Below are positions 48,567 to 57,289 of a DNA stretch of 64,000 bases, piece after piece; positions within the stretch are counted from its first letter, which is position 1; each line of letters begins with the position of its first letter. The notes under the pieces were generated by a model. It worked only from the letters and a program-made list of their open reading frames with translations. It made no database searches and was not told where the DNA came from. The position numbers were made by a program, and so were the translations under genes. Source of the DNA: Cupidesulfovibrio sp000226255 (GTDB taxonomy: Bacteria > Desulfobacterota > Desulfovibrionia > Desulfovibrionales > Desulfovibrionaceae); NCBI RefSeq assembly GCF_003402415.2, contig NZ_AP036014.1, positions 310,001-374,000 on the forward strand. Reading direction: 5' to 3'.

Positions 48567-50134
48567 GCGCATACCTCCCGGAAGTTGGCCCCCTTGGCCC
48601 ATGTCTCCTCGTATTCGCTTTCCGGGTCCGAGTCCACGACGATGCCGCTGCCCGCGCAATGTTCGAGGCGGCCCGTGGCCGCGTCGTGCCAGCCGGTGCG
48701 GATGGCGATGGAGGCGTCCATGGCGCGGGCGTCGGCCATGGCCAGCAGGCTGCCGCAGTATACCTCGCGGCTGTGCGGCTCCCCGGCCTCGATGATCTCC
48801 AGCGTGCGCCGCTTGGGGCAGCCGGTCACGGAGCCGCCGGGAAAGGCGGACAGCAGCAGGTCCAGGCAGGTGCGGTCGGGCCGCAGGGTGCCGGTGACGT
48901 CGGAATACATCTGCACGAGGCCGCTGGCCGCGCCGCCCACCCGAAAGGTGGCGCAGTGGCGGGCCACGGCCACGCTGCCGTAGGCGCAGTCGGCCGAGAT
49001 GTCGTTGCGCACCAGGTCCACGATCATGGACAGTTCGGCGCGCTCCTTGGGGGTGGCGGCCAGCAGGCCGGGCAGGCCGGAATGCCAGACAGGATGCGGC
49101 GTGCCGGGGCCGAAGGCCAGGGTGCCCTTGATGGGCTGCGAGAGCACGCGGGCCGGGCCGCCGCCCGGTGCATCCACGCGCAGGAAGCGCTCCGGCGAGG
49201 CGGAAACCACGTGGCGCGCTCCCACCCGGAACAACCCGTGGAAGGGGGCGGGCCGGGTGCGCCACAGGTGCAGCGACAGGGCCGCCGGGTCCAGCCCCGG
49301 CGCGTGCAGGCCGAAGCGGGTGGACAGGTTGCACTGGTAGGTGTCGCCCGCGCGGATGCGGCGCAGCACCTCGCGCACGCCCGCCGTGTATCCGGCGCGG
49401 TCCAGCGAGGGCGGCAGGGCGATGCAGTCGGTGGGGGCGGTAAAGGCGGGCGCGGGGCCGTCGGCCAGCAGCCGGGCGCAGCGGGCGGCAAGGTCCGGTG
49501 GCGCGTCCGGGTGGACGGAAAGGGTCAGCGCGCCGGTGGCCGGATTCCAGCGGGCCATGCCGTGGTAGCGGCGCAGCAGGGCATGCGGCAGCACGCGGGG
49601 CTTGGCGCTGCGGATGCCGAAGCGCGGCAGGCCGTAGGTGTAGGCCAGAAAGCCGAGGGCGATGTCGTGGTCGGCGCGGGCGGGCTGCCAGGGGAGGGAG
49701 GCGTCGTGGCGGCCACGGGCGGTTGCCCGGCCATCGCCGGGCGGCGAAAAGCCGAGAAAGCTGGCCAGCGCGGCGTCGGTGTGCGGGCCGGGCTCGTGGT
49801 CCGGGGGGGGGGCGCCGGACGTGGGGCCAGCCGTGTCGCCGGATGCGGGGTCGCCCAGGCACAGTTGCTCGCGCGGGCCGATGCCGACGAGGCAGCACGG
49901 GCCTTCACCCTCGCCGCCGGGCCAGACCGTCCAGCCGGGGGGCATGGCGGTGTGGACGTGGGGGGTGGCTGGCGCACCGGGGAACTGGGCAGAGGGGCCG
50001 GCATCCGCCGCGCCGGGGTCCGCGTGGTCGGGGTCCGGGTGGCACAGCAGCAGGTCCGCACCCTGCCGGGCGCAGGCCAGGGCAAAGGCCGCGAAGGCGT
50101 CGGCGTCAGCGCAGGCCGAGAGCGTGCAGCGCAT
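48563..50134 (-). CDS. pabB: Aminodeoxychorismate synthase component I
   Basis: 523 aa. The chorismate-binding domain occupies the second half with SQPIKGTLAFG; the PIKGT Lys is characteristic of PabB and forms a covalent intermediate, whereas anthranilate synthases lack it. VDLVRNDIS and AGSGIVVDSDPESEYEE close the active site. The N-terminal 200 residues are Pro/Gly/Ala-rich and less conserved. It overlaps pabA by 29 bases and pabC by 4, so the three are translated as a coupled set. Confidence 0.92.
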   Translation of the reverse strand: MRCTLSACADADAFAAFALACARQGADLLLCHPDPDHADPGAADAGPSAQFPGAPATPHVHTAMPPGWTVWPGGEGEGPCCLVGIGPREQLCLGDPASGDTAGPTSGAPPPDHEPGPHTDAALASFLGFSPPGDGRATARGRHDASLPWQPARADHDIALGFLAYTYGLPRFGIRSAKPRVLPHALLRRYHGMARWNPATGALTLSVHPDAPPDLAARCARLLADGPAPAFTAPTDCIALPPSLDRAGYTAGVREVLRRIRAGDTYQCNLSTRFGLHAPGLDPAALSLHLWRTRPAPFHGLFRVGARHVVSASPERFLRVDAPGGGPARVLSQPIKGTLAFGPGTPHPVWHSGLPGLLAATPKERAELSMIVDLVRNDISADCAYGSVAVARHCATFRVGGAASGLVQMYSDVTGTLRPDRTCLDLLLSAFPGGSVTGCPKRRTLEIIEAGEPHSREVYCGSLLAMADARAMDASIAIRTGWHDAATGRLEHCAGSGIVVDSDPESEYEETWAKGANFREVCA

Positions 50135-50807
50135 GGCGTATCCACCACACCCCGTCCGGGGTGAGGAACGATTCGGGGTGAAACTGGTAGCCCAGCAGGG
50201 GCAGGCATTCGTGCCGGGCGGCCATGACCGCTCCCTGCCCGTTGCGGGCCAGCACGCGCATGCCCGCGCCCATGGCGGACAGGTGCAGCGAATGGTAGCG
50301 GGCCACGGTGCGGACCTGCCCGGCGTAGTGCAGCGTGTCCGGCTTGCCGTGCACGCAGCCCGGCAACGGCGCGGTGGCCCCGCCGAAATGGGCGTTGATG
50401 ATCTGCAGCCCCAGGCAGATGCCCAGCACGGGCACCGGCACGGGACAGGGGGCGGCGCACGGGGGAGACGCCGGGGCTGCGGACGAGGCAGCGGCCGGTA
50501 CGGCTGGCGGACGGGCGTCCCCCCCTTCGTCCGTGGCGCAAGGCGCGCGCGCCACCCGCGTGGTCTCGCCGCCCAGCAGTGGCCCGTACTGCGGATATTC
50601 CTCGGGCGTGCCGGGACCGGGAGAGATCACCAGCAGATCCCAGCGGACGGCGGGATTCGTCTCGCCGGGGACATGGGGCCAGCCGTCCGTGATCTCTTCC
50701 AGCCGATCCACCGGCACGACCATGGGCACGCAGCCGGTGGCGCCCACCAGCAGGTGTTCGAGATTGCGCGTGAAGCTGTCGTGGTTGTCGGCAAGCAGGA
50801 TGCGCAT
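50106..50807 (-). CDS. pabA: Aminodeoxychorismate synthase glutamine amidotransferase, with insertion
   Basis: 233 aa. The class I amidotransferase triad is present: Cys131 in GICLGLQ, His210 and Glu212 in YQFHPES. It makes ammonia for PabB. A low-complexity insertion of about 45 residues (roughly 80-125, rich in Ala, Pro, Ser, Cys) separates SPGPG from the catalytic Cys strand; normal PabA/TrpG proteins run straight through here. ATG 50807 gives the canonical MRILLADNHDSF start, but GGAGG lies 15 bases away, unusually far. TrpG is the alternative name; adjacency to pabB and pabC decides. Confidence 0.9.
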   Translation of the reverse strand: MRILLADNHDSFTRNLEHLLVGATGCVPMVVPVDRLEEITDGWPHVPGETNPAVRWDLLVISPGPGTPEEYPQYGPLLGGETTRVARAPCATDEGGDARPPAVPAAASSAAPASPPCAAPCPVPVPVLGICLGLQIINAHFGGATAPLPGCVHGKPDTLHYAGQVRTVARYHSLHLSAMGAGMRVLARNGQGAVMAARHECLPLLGYQFHPESFLTPDGVWWIRHALHALGLR

Positions 50808-50844
50808 GCGGTGGTGGTGCGGCCTCCGGTGGTGGCGGGCCGGT

Positions 50845-51678
50845 CTACCCCTCCATCCAGATGATGGACGCCTGCCGCCCGGTGGTGGCGGCGCGGCGGT
50901 AGGAGAAGAAGTCGTCGGCCAGGGTGTGGGTGCACAGGTCCAGCCCGTAGATGCGCTCCGGCAGCAGGCCCGCTGCGGCAAGCTGGTGGCGGGTCAGGGT
51001 CCACAGGTCCATGGTGCGGCTGGCCGAGCGGAACCAGCGGGCGAAGTCCTGCCCCCATTCCGAGGCGAAGTTGACGAATTCCGCCGCCGCCGGGCCAAGG
51101 CTGGGGCCGCGCACGGCCAGCACCTCTTGCGGGGGAAACCCGTAGCGCTCGCAAAAGGCGCGCACGCCCGACTGCGGAAAGCCGATGCGGTTGCCCCGCC
51201 ACCCGGCGTGCAGCGCGGCCACGTACCTGCCGCTTTCATGCGCCAGCAGGATGGGTTGGCAGTCCGCCGTCTTGATCACCAGCCCCACGCCGGGGCGCGC
51301 GGTGGCAAGGCCGTCGGCCTGGGCCACCGGGGTTGCGGCCAGCGCGGCGGCAAGCTGCACCGGTTCCGGGTCGATGATCATGGCATCGCCGTGCACCTGC
51401 TTGGCCTCCACCCATTCGGCCAGGTCCAGGCTGGCGGCCAGGGCGGCGCGGTTGGCGGCCACGGCGGCGGGGTCGTCGCCCACCTCGTAGGAAATGTTGC
51501 CCCCGGCCCACGGCCCGTCAGAGATGCCGCCGCGCCGGGTCTGGAAGGCGCAGTGCACCCCCGGCACGCCGGGAAAGGCGAAGCGGATGCAGCGCGGGGT
51601 GACGTTATCAGGATTGGCGGCGGGGCCGCCGGAACGGGAAAGCGGCGGAAAGGCCAGCGACGGAGTGGTTACAGCCAT
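50845..51678 (-). CDS. pgeF: Peptidoglycan editing factor / purine nucleoside phosphorylase-like protein (PgeF, YfiH, LACC1 family)
   Basis: 277 aa. The zinc-site motifs of the family are intact: QVHGD, IKTADCQPILL and AALHAGWRGN. Members have been described as copper-dependent laccase-like oxidases, adenosine/purine phosphorylases and factors that keep L-Ser out of peptidoglycan, so the cellular role here is open. ATG 51678 follows GGAGGG by seven bases and overlaps the upstream cyclo-ligase gene by 10 bases. Its place inside the folate operon is probably transcriptional only. Confidence 0.88.
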   Translation of the reverse strand: MAVTTPSLAFPPLSRSGGPAANPDNVTPRCIRFAFPGVPGVHCAFQTRRGGISDGPWAGGNISYEVGDDPAAVAANRAALAASLDLAEWVEAKQVHGDAMIIDPEPVQLAAALAATPVAQADGLATARPGVGLVIKTADCQPILLAHESGRYVAALHAGWRGNRIGFPQSGVRAFCERYGFPPQEVLAVRGPSLGPAAAEFVNFASEWGQDFARWFRSASRTMDLWTLTRHQLAAAGLLPERIYGLDLCTHTLADDFFSYRRAATTGRQASIIWMEG

Positions 51679-52343
51679 GTCAGTCCCTCCTCGGTGCACA
51701 GTGCGTGGACGGGGCGGTCCCATGGGGCCACGGGCAGCGCCGGTACGATCTGGAACGCGTAGGCCAGCCCCACCAGCGCGGTGCGGGCCATGGCCGGGTG
51801 GGCCAGGAAACGGTCGTAGTAGCCAGCGCCGTGGCCAAGGCGGTTGCCCTGCCTGTCGAAGGCCACGCCGGGGATGACGGCAAGGTCGGGCGCGAAGGAG
51901 GACGCGGAACCGGACTCGGCGTCCATGTCGATGGCCGGGCAGCGGTCGGGGTTCGGCTCGGCGATGCCGTAGCGTCCGGGTTTGAGATCCGCCGCGCAGG
52001 CGCAGGGGGCCAGGCACATTTCGTTGTCGCAGTTGGCGGCGGGGGACGCGGAGCCGGATGTGTGGCCGGATGCGGGAGAAGATGTCACGCAGCGCGGCAG
52101 CAGCACCTGCTTGCCATGGGCCCAGGCGGCGTCCAGCAGGCGGGCGGTGGCGGTTTCGTTGCGCACGGCCACGTACAGCAGCACCTGCCGGGCGGCCTGC
52201 CACGCGGGGGATGCCAGCAGGGCTTCCTGCGCGGCATGGCCCAGGCGGGCGGCCTCTTCGGGGGGCAACGCGGCGCGCCGGGCCAGCATGGTGCGGCGCA
52301 GGGCCTGCCGGGCTTCGACGTCTGGCGGGGTGGAGTGCGTCAT
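51669..52343 (-). CDS. 5-formyltetrahydrofolate cyclo-ligase
   Basis: 224 aa. The ATP-binding motif is in RRTMLARRAAL near the N-terminus, and RLGHGAGYYDRFLA (the GxGxGYYDR signature) is near residue 170, with VPGVAFD-like IPGVAFDRQGN just before. It converts 5-formyl-THF to 5,10-methenyl-THF and so recycles folate. A Cys-rich loop (CDNEMCLAPCACAADL, about residues 103-118) interrupts the usual path before the KPGRYGI segment and is not typical. It is the first gene of the folate operon. Confidence 0.92.
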   Translation of the reverse strand: MTHSTPPDVEARQALRRTMLARRAALPPEEAARLGHAAQEALLASPAWQAARQVLLYVAVRNETATARLLDAAWAHGKQVLLPRCVTSSPASGHTSGSASPAANCDNEMCLAPCACAADLKPGRYGIAEPNPDRCPAIDMDAESGSASSFAPDLAVIPGVAFDRQGNRLGHGAGYYDRFLAHPAMARTALVGLAYAFQIVPALPVAPWDRPVHALCTEEGLTWL

Positions 52344-52571
52344 GATGGGTGCCAGGTTGGTGCCGCGCTGGTGCGAGGGGTTGGTGCCTGCCGGGCGGTG
52401 TGCCGGGTGCGTGGTGGAAACCGGGTGGGGCGGTGGACCGGAATCGCCGCCGATACGCCCCCGCAGGGTGTTTTGTCAGGTGGCGGGTGCGTGGTGTAGA
52501 GTGCGGGCGCGGGCGGTACCCGCGTTCCACTTCCCCCTCCCCGTCGCGCAATCTAACAAGGAAGGCACCGC

Positions 52572-53249
52572 ATGCAAAGCGCACCCTACTGGATAGCGTT
52601 CGGCGACATCCACGACGACGTTTCGCCCCTCGCGGACATTCCCGGTCTGTCCGAGGCGGCGGGCGTGATCATTACCGGCGACATCACCGTGGTGGGCGGC
52701 GTGCGCCAGGCCGAGCGCGTGCTGGCGGCCGTTGCCGCGCGCAACCCGGCCATCCACGCCCAGATCGGCAACATGGACAAGGCCGAGGTGACCGACTGGC
52801 TGGACGGGCGCGGCTGGAACATCCACCGCGCCGCGCGCGAGCTGGCCCCCGGCGTGGGCCTGCTGGGCGCGGGCCATTCCACGCCCACCCCCTTCGGCAC
52901 GCCAAGTGAGGTGCCGGAAGCGCGGCTGGCCGAATGGCTGGACGCGCTGCGGGCCGAGGCGGGCCGCTGGCCCCGGTTGGTGCTTGCCATACATACCCCT
53001 CCGAAAGACAGTCTGTGCGACAAGCTGGGCAACGGCGCGCACGTGGGCAGCCCGGCGGTGCGGGCGTTCATCGAGGCGGTGCAGCCGGACGTGTGCCTGT
53101 GCGGGCACATCCACGAATCGCGGGCGGTGGACCGCATCGGGCGGACCGTGGTGGTGAACCCCGGCGCGCTGGGCGCGGGCGGCTACGCCGTGGTCACCGC
53201 CCCGGAAGATGGCCCGCTGACGGCGGAACTGAAAGTGCTGCGGGGGTAG
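52572..53249 (+). CDS. Metallophosphoesterase (YfcE/Icc-like)
   Basis: 225 aa calcineurin-like phosphoesterase: AFGDIHDDV, ITGDITVVGG, IGNMDKAE, LAIHTPP and LCGHIHESRAVD provide the metal ligands, though the NHD-type motif reads GNMDK. It resembles archaeal and deltaproteobacterial single-domain phosphodiesterases of unknown substrate. It is divergent from the folate operon. The start is ATG 52572, after AAGGAAG. Confidence 0.85.
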   Translation: MQSAPYWIAFGDIHDDVSPLADIPGLSEAAGVIITGDITVVGGVRQAERVLAAVAARNPAIHAQIGNMDKAEVTDWLDGRGWNIHRAARELAPGVGLLGAGHSTPTPFGTPSEVPEARLAEWLDALRAEAGRWPRLVLAIHTPPKDSLCDKLGNGAHVGSPAVRAFIEAVQPDVCLCGHIHESRAVDRIGRTVVVNPGALGAGGYAVVTAPEDGPLTAELKVLRG

Positions 53250-53446
53250 GCGGCCAGAGGCAGGAGGGCGGCGGGGACGCGCAGATTGTGCCGGTTGCCC
53301 CGGCGAAACGGCAGGGCGACCGGGAGCGAATGCCCGAGCCGGTGATTGTGCCGACATGCTGGCGCTGGCGGCAGACCGTTGTGAAGATTTTTATTCTGTG
53401 ACACCAGTGTGTTGTCGCTCGTCGGCAGTCTTTTTTCGATTTTCTG

Positions 53447-53475
53447 TTGACACCGGGGGGCGACGGGCATACTTC
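53447..53475 (+). promoter_or_regulatory. Sigma-70-type promoter for the initiator tRNA
   Basis: Perfect TTGACA (53447-53452), 17-bp spacer, TACTTC (53470-53475). Predicted start near 53482, about 50 bases before the tRNA. Confidence 0.65.
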
Positions 53476-53531
53476 TAACGACCCGACGGCAAGGCCCTGC
53501 CTACGCCGCCGGACCCGAATTCCGCAGGTGA

Positions 53532-53608
<77 letters not shown>

Positions 53609-53613
53609 TATTT

Positions 53614-53660
53614 GAAGGCCCTGAAAGGCAACTTTCAGGGCCTTCTCCTTTCTCGTTTTT
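53614..53660 (+). terminator. Terminator after the tRNA
   Basis: Perfect 14-bp stem GAAGGCCCTGAAAG / CTTTCAGGGCCTTC (53614-53627 / 53632-53645) with loop GCAA, followed by T-rich TCCTTTCTCGTTTTT. Confidence 0.85.
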
Positions 53661-53675
53661 CACAAAGCATTCGGG

Positions 53676-53775
53676 TGCGGAGAATATGCAAGGTTATCTC
53701 CGCAATATTTGCGGTGAATCTCTTGTCCCTGCGGCGAATCTCCCCTATATTCTCCGCACGAGGTGCGGTGAATGT
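53676..53775. promoter_or_regulatory. Six-site repeated operator in front of fic
   Basis: Six copies of TGCGGNGAATNT-like half-sites: forward at 53676, reverse at 53693-53704, forward at 53710, forward at 53730, reverse at 53747-53758, forward at 53764. Sites 1/2 and 4/5 form dyads of exactly 29 bp, and each dyad is followed six bases later by a lone forward site, so the whole arrangement repeats with a period of 54 bp. The last site overlaps the fic start codon. Confidence 0.75.
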
Positions 53776-54887
53776 GCCCTTTTATCCACGAACTTCTTGA
53801 TTGGCCCGACTTCCGTTGGGATAGCGAGCGCCTGGCCGCGCCGCTGGCTGCCGTGCGGCATCGGCAGGGGCGGCTTTTGGGGCGCATGGAAGCGCTCGGC
53901 TTTGCGTTGCGCGAAGAAGCCGTGTTGCGGACGCTGACCGAAGACGTGCTGAAATCCAGCGAGATCGAGGGCGAGGCCCTGGACCGGGAACAGGTGCGGT
54001 CCTCCATTGCCCGGCGGCTGGGCATGGATGTGGGAGCGCTGCTGCCCGCCGACCGGGACGTGGAAGGCGTGGTGGAAATGATGCTCGATGCCACACAGCA
54101 GTTCGGGGCCGCACTGACCGAGGACAGGCTGTTCGGATGGCATGCCGCCCTGTTCCCGACCGGGCGCAGCGGCATGCGCAGGATTGGCGTGGGTGCCTGG
54201 CGCACCGATGCCACCGGCCCCATGCAGGTGGTGTCCGGCCCGGTGGGGCGCGAGCGGGTGCATTTCGAAGCCCCCGCCGCCGCCCGGCTTTCCGCCGAAG
54301 CAGCGGCGTTCCTGCACTGGTTCAATGATGGACCGCCGCTGGACCCGGTGTTGAAGGCAGCCGTCGCGCATTTGTGGTTCGTCACCCTGCATCCGTTCGA
54401 TGACGGCAACGGGCGCATGGCCCGCGCCATCGCGGACATGCAGCTTGCCCGCGCGGAGGGCAGCCCCCAACGCTTCTACAGCATGTCCGCGCAGATACGG
54501 CAGGAACGCAACGCCTATTACGCCATTCTGGAAAAGACCCAGCGCGGCGACATGGACGTTACCGGGTGGGTGCTGTGGTTTCTGGAGTGTCTGGGCCGGG
54601 CCTTTGACGGCGCGGAGCGCATTCTTTCCACGGTGCTGGGCAAGGCGCGGGTATGGGACGCGCTGGCGGGGCACCCTCTGAACGAGCGCCAGCACAAGGT
54701 CATCAACAGGCTGCTGGATGGATTCGAGGGCAAGTTGACCACGTCCAAGTGGGCGGCGCTGGCCAAGACATCGCCCGATACGGCCTTGCGCGACATCAGC
54801 GATCTTGTGGTGCGCGGCATTCTGGTGAAGGATGCGGCGGGCGGGCGCAGCACCAGCTATTCGCTGGTGGAGTTTGCCGACGGGTAA
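53772..54887 (+). CDS. Fic-family protein adenylyltransferase with winged-helix C-terminus (SoFic-like)
   Basis: 371 aa, matching SoFic-type proteins. An N-terminal DUF4172-like helical domain carries the class II autoinhibitory motif S62-SEI-E66-G67. The Fic core motif HPFDDGNGR (207-215) is complete, so AMP transfer onto Ser, Thr or Tyr hydroxyls should be possible once Glu66 is displaced. The last 70 residues (NERQHKVINRLLDGFEGKL onward) form a winged helix likely to bind DNA. The array of half-sites at 53676-53775 overlaps the start codon and is a good candidate for autoregulation by this domain. It lies directly downstream of the initiator tRNA. Targets are unknown. Confidence 0.92.
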   Translation: MCPFIHELLDWPDFRWDSERLAAPLAAVRHRQGRLLGRMEALGFALREEAVLRTLTEDVLKSSEIEGEALDREQVRSSIARRLGMDVGALLPADRDVEGVVEMMLDATQQFGAALTEDRLFGWHAALFPTGRSGMRRIGVGAWRTDATGPMQVVSGPVGRERVHFEAPAAARLSAEAAAFLHWFNDGPPLDPVLKAAVAHLWFVTLHPFDDGNGRMARAIADMQLARAEGSPQRFYSMSAQIRQERNAYYAILEKTQRGDMDVTGWVLWFLECLGRAFDGAERILSTVLGKARVWDALAGHPLNERQHKVINRLLDGFEGKLTTSKWAALAKTSPDTALRDISDLVVRGILVKDAAGGRSTSYSLVEFADG

Positions 54888-54917
54888 GCCAGTGATGTGT
54901 TTTGGCGATGCAATGTG

Positions 54918-54951
54918 AACGGGCCTTGCGGTTGATGCCGCAAGGCCCGTT
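54918..54951 (+). terminator. Terminator after fic
   Basis: Perfect 14-bp stem AACGGGCCTTGCGG / CCGCAAGGCCCGTT with a 6-base loop, followed by TGCTTTCG. Confidence 0.75.
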
Positions 54952-55043
54952 GCTTTCGCATACCAGCGTGTGGGGTTGATCGATCGTGAGGCAGGATTGT
55001 TGCGCACCCCCTCGGCGGTATGCCCCCCCTGCCCCCGGCCGCA

Positions 55044-55907
55044 CTACGCCCGGAACAGCTTCACCACGCTGGTCAGGTTGGCGTCGCCAAGGCCCTCGTC
55101 CATGCCGCGTTGGAATACCGAGCGCGCGGCGGCGATGGTGGGTGCGGCATCGGGCGAACCGGCGGCCTTGAGCGCGTAGCCGAAGTCCTTTTCGATCAGT
55201 TCCACCGGGAACATCACGGGGGCCTCGCCCGAAAGCAGCGCGCCAATGGCCCGCTGGGCGTAAGGGCTCCACACCGCCGTGGTGGCGATGATGCCCATGA
55301 TCTTCTGCGCGTCCGCGCCGTTGCGGCGCAGCATGCCGATCAGTTCGGCGATGGCGGTCACCTGGATGCCCAGCAGGGCGTTGGTGGCCAGCTTGGTCAG
55401 CGCGCCCGTGCCGATATCCCCCGTGTGGTTCACCGCGCTGCCCATGGACAACAGGACAGGCTCGGCCTTCTGGCAGGCGTCCGCGCTGCCGCCCACCAGA
55501 AAGATGAGCTGCGCGGCGTCGGCCTGCGGCAACGACCCGGAGACGGGGGTTTCCAGCAGGGGCACGCCCCGGCTGGCCGCCTCCGTGCCCAGTTTCTTGA
55601 TCCAGTCCACCGACAGGGTGGAACTGTCCATGGCGAGGGCGCCGGGCCGCATGCCCGCGAAGGCTCCGGTTTCGGCGTCCAGCCAGACCCTGGCGGATGC
55701 GGCGTCGTCGCGCACCATGGCCAGCACGAAGTCCGCCCCGGCGGCGGCATCCCTGGGAGTGGCGGCCTGCGTGGCCCCCAGGGCAATCAGCGGTTCCGCC
55801 GCCTTGGCGGTGCGGTTCCAAACAGTGACCTGATGCCCGGCCTTCAGCAGGTTGGCGGCCATGCGCCTGCCCATGGCTCCAAGGCCCAGTACGGCGATAT
55901 GCGACAT
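55044..55907 (-). CDS. 3-hydroxyisobutyrate dehydrogenase-family NAD(P) oxidoreductase
   Basis: 287 aa beta-hydroxyacid dehydrogenase. The dinucleotide fold starts at once (IAVLGLGAMGRRMAANLLKAGH). The substrate loop reads TPVSGSLPQA, and the catalytic Lys sits in GALTKLATNALLG. Relatives reduce or oxidise 3-hydroxyisobutyrate, tartronate semialdehyde, succinate semialdehyde or glyoxylate; the substrate here is not determinable. ATG 55907 has AAGGAG seven bases upstream, and the longer frame is not used. The gene is monocistronic and converges on fic. Confidence 0.9.
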   Translation of the reverse strand: MSHIAVLGLGAMGRRMAANLLKAGHQVTVWNRTAKAAEPLIALGATQAATPRDAAAGADFVLAMVRDDAASARVWLDAETGAFAGMRPGALAMDSSTLSVDWIKKLGTEAASRGVPLLETPVSGSLPQADAAQLIFLVGGSADACQKAEPVLLSMGSAVNHTGDIGTGALTKLATNALLGIQVTAIAELIGMLRRNGADAQKIMGIIATTAVWSPYAQRAIGALLSGEAPVMFPVELIEKDFGYALKAAGSPDAAPTIAAARSVFQRGMDEGLGDANLTSVVKLFRA

Positions 55908-56225
55908 GATGGTGCTCCTTGGCTCGATGATGATTGGCCGCGCCCGTGCGGGTGGACGGCATGGACGGGGCGGGCGGACGGGAGACGATGACAAGTGCCC
56001 GTGGCGTGCCGCCGCATCGAGTAGCGGCCTTCGTTCAGTATAGGACGCCTGACGCGCTTTACAATACGAAAAGGCGGACCGTGCGACTTTGTGCCCGTAT
56101 GAACGGGGGGAAGCCGTGCGGTCCGCCTTGTGTGCGTGTGTGGTTGTCGCCGGGATGGCGGTGGCGAGGGCCATGCCGTCTCGAACGGGCAGTGCGTTCT
56201 GGCTGTGGCGTGCGCCCTGTGCGAT

Positions 56226-57065
56226 TTATGCCGTAGTCGCGCCGCGTCCGGCTGACGGGGCGTGGGCCGTCCGCCGCGCGTGCCGTTCACGGTCCCGCAA
56301 GTGCTGGAGCAGGGCCAGGGCCTCTTGCGGGGGGCGCTGTTCCACGCGGCGGTACTGGCGGCCATCCGGGGTGCGGGTGGCCATGCCCAGGTCGCACAGC
56401 CAGCGGCGCAACAGGGCATGGTCGCCGAAGTGATGGCAGGCGCGCAGGGCGTCGTCCATCTGGGTGCCGGTCAGCTCCTGCCCGGCGGGCAGGCGCGACC
56501 ACACCCACCACAGGCAGAGCCGTTGCAGGCTGACCTTGCCGGGCCAGCGGGCCAGCAGCCCGTCCGGGCCGAAGTGGCGGGCGGCGCGTTCCACGCGGCG
56601 CAGGTCCACCGGTTCTTCCGGGGCGGCGGGTTCCGGCGCGGCAAGGCGCTCCAGCCGTTCCTGTGCCGCGAACTGGGCGCGATAGTGCTGGAAGTTGCGA
56701 TACCCCACGGCGCGGACCAGCATGTTCAGCAACAGGACATGGCTGACGGGGCTGACGTGGCCGGGGGCGCGGGGGGGGGTATGGGCCGGGCCGGACGCGC
56801 CAGATGTGGGGGGCGCATCCGGTGCGTCAGTTGCGCAAGGCGCGCCGAGTGCATTCGCGGGAACGCACGCGGCATCACCGGCGGAACCGACAGTGGGGCC
56901 GCCAGTGACATCGTGGGCGGGGCTGCCGCACGCATCGTCAGTCGGGCGGGCACCACGGCCTGCCTGTTGCGACGACATGCCACAGGCCGCCAGTTCGCGG
57001 TGCAGCGAACGGGCCAGCGCGGATACGTCCTGGGCGATGAAGGGAAAACGGGGTCTGGACATCAC
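56226..57065 (-). CDS. DUF2087-domain protein
   Basis: 279 aa. The N-terminus (MMSRPRFPFIAQDVSALARS) resembles the leader found in DUF2087 proteins. A low-complexity Ala/Gly/Pro/Asp stretch (about 35-105) follows, then SHVLLLNMLVRAVGYRNFQ, and a C-terminal DUF2087 domain (about 165-245: FGPDGLLARWPGKVSLQR, then FGDHALLRRWLCDLGMATRT). In other bacteria this domain is often fused to or encoded beside helix-turn-helix regulators, suggesting nucleic-acid binding. The start is at one of two adjacent ATG codons. Function unknown. Confidence 0.8.
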   Translation of the reverse strand: MMSRPRFPFIAQDVSALARSLHRELAACGMSSQQAGRGARPTDDACGSPAHDVTGGPTVGSAGDAACVPANALGAPCATDAPDAPPTSGASGPAHTPPRAPGHVSPVSHVLLLNMLVRAVGYRNFQHYRAQFAAQERLERLAAPEPAAPEEPVDLRRVERAARHFGPDGLLARWPGKVSLQRLCLWWVWSRLPAGQELTGTQMDDALRACHHFGDHALLRRWLCDLGMATRTPDGRQYRRVEQRPPQEALALLQHLRDRERHARRTAHAPSAGRGATTA

Positions 57066-57289
57066 CTATCCTCTCGACGTGCCGATCCGGATGGGGTGTC
57101 GATGGTCACTGGCTTTCGACGCGGCACGAGGCAGGTGCGTGTCGGGATGGAGAGATGGCAGGTTTAGCTTCCCGCAGGGGGACAGTGACGCCTTGGTGAA
57201 CTGCCGACCGGTTCACTGTCTACACCGGGGCGCGGGGTTTTTCAAGCGGGGGATACGCCACGCGCCAGTTGGCCGGGGGGAGCACCTCG

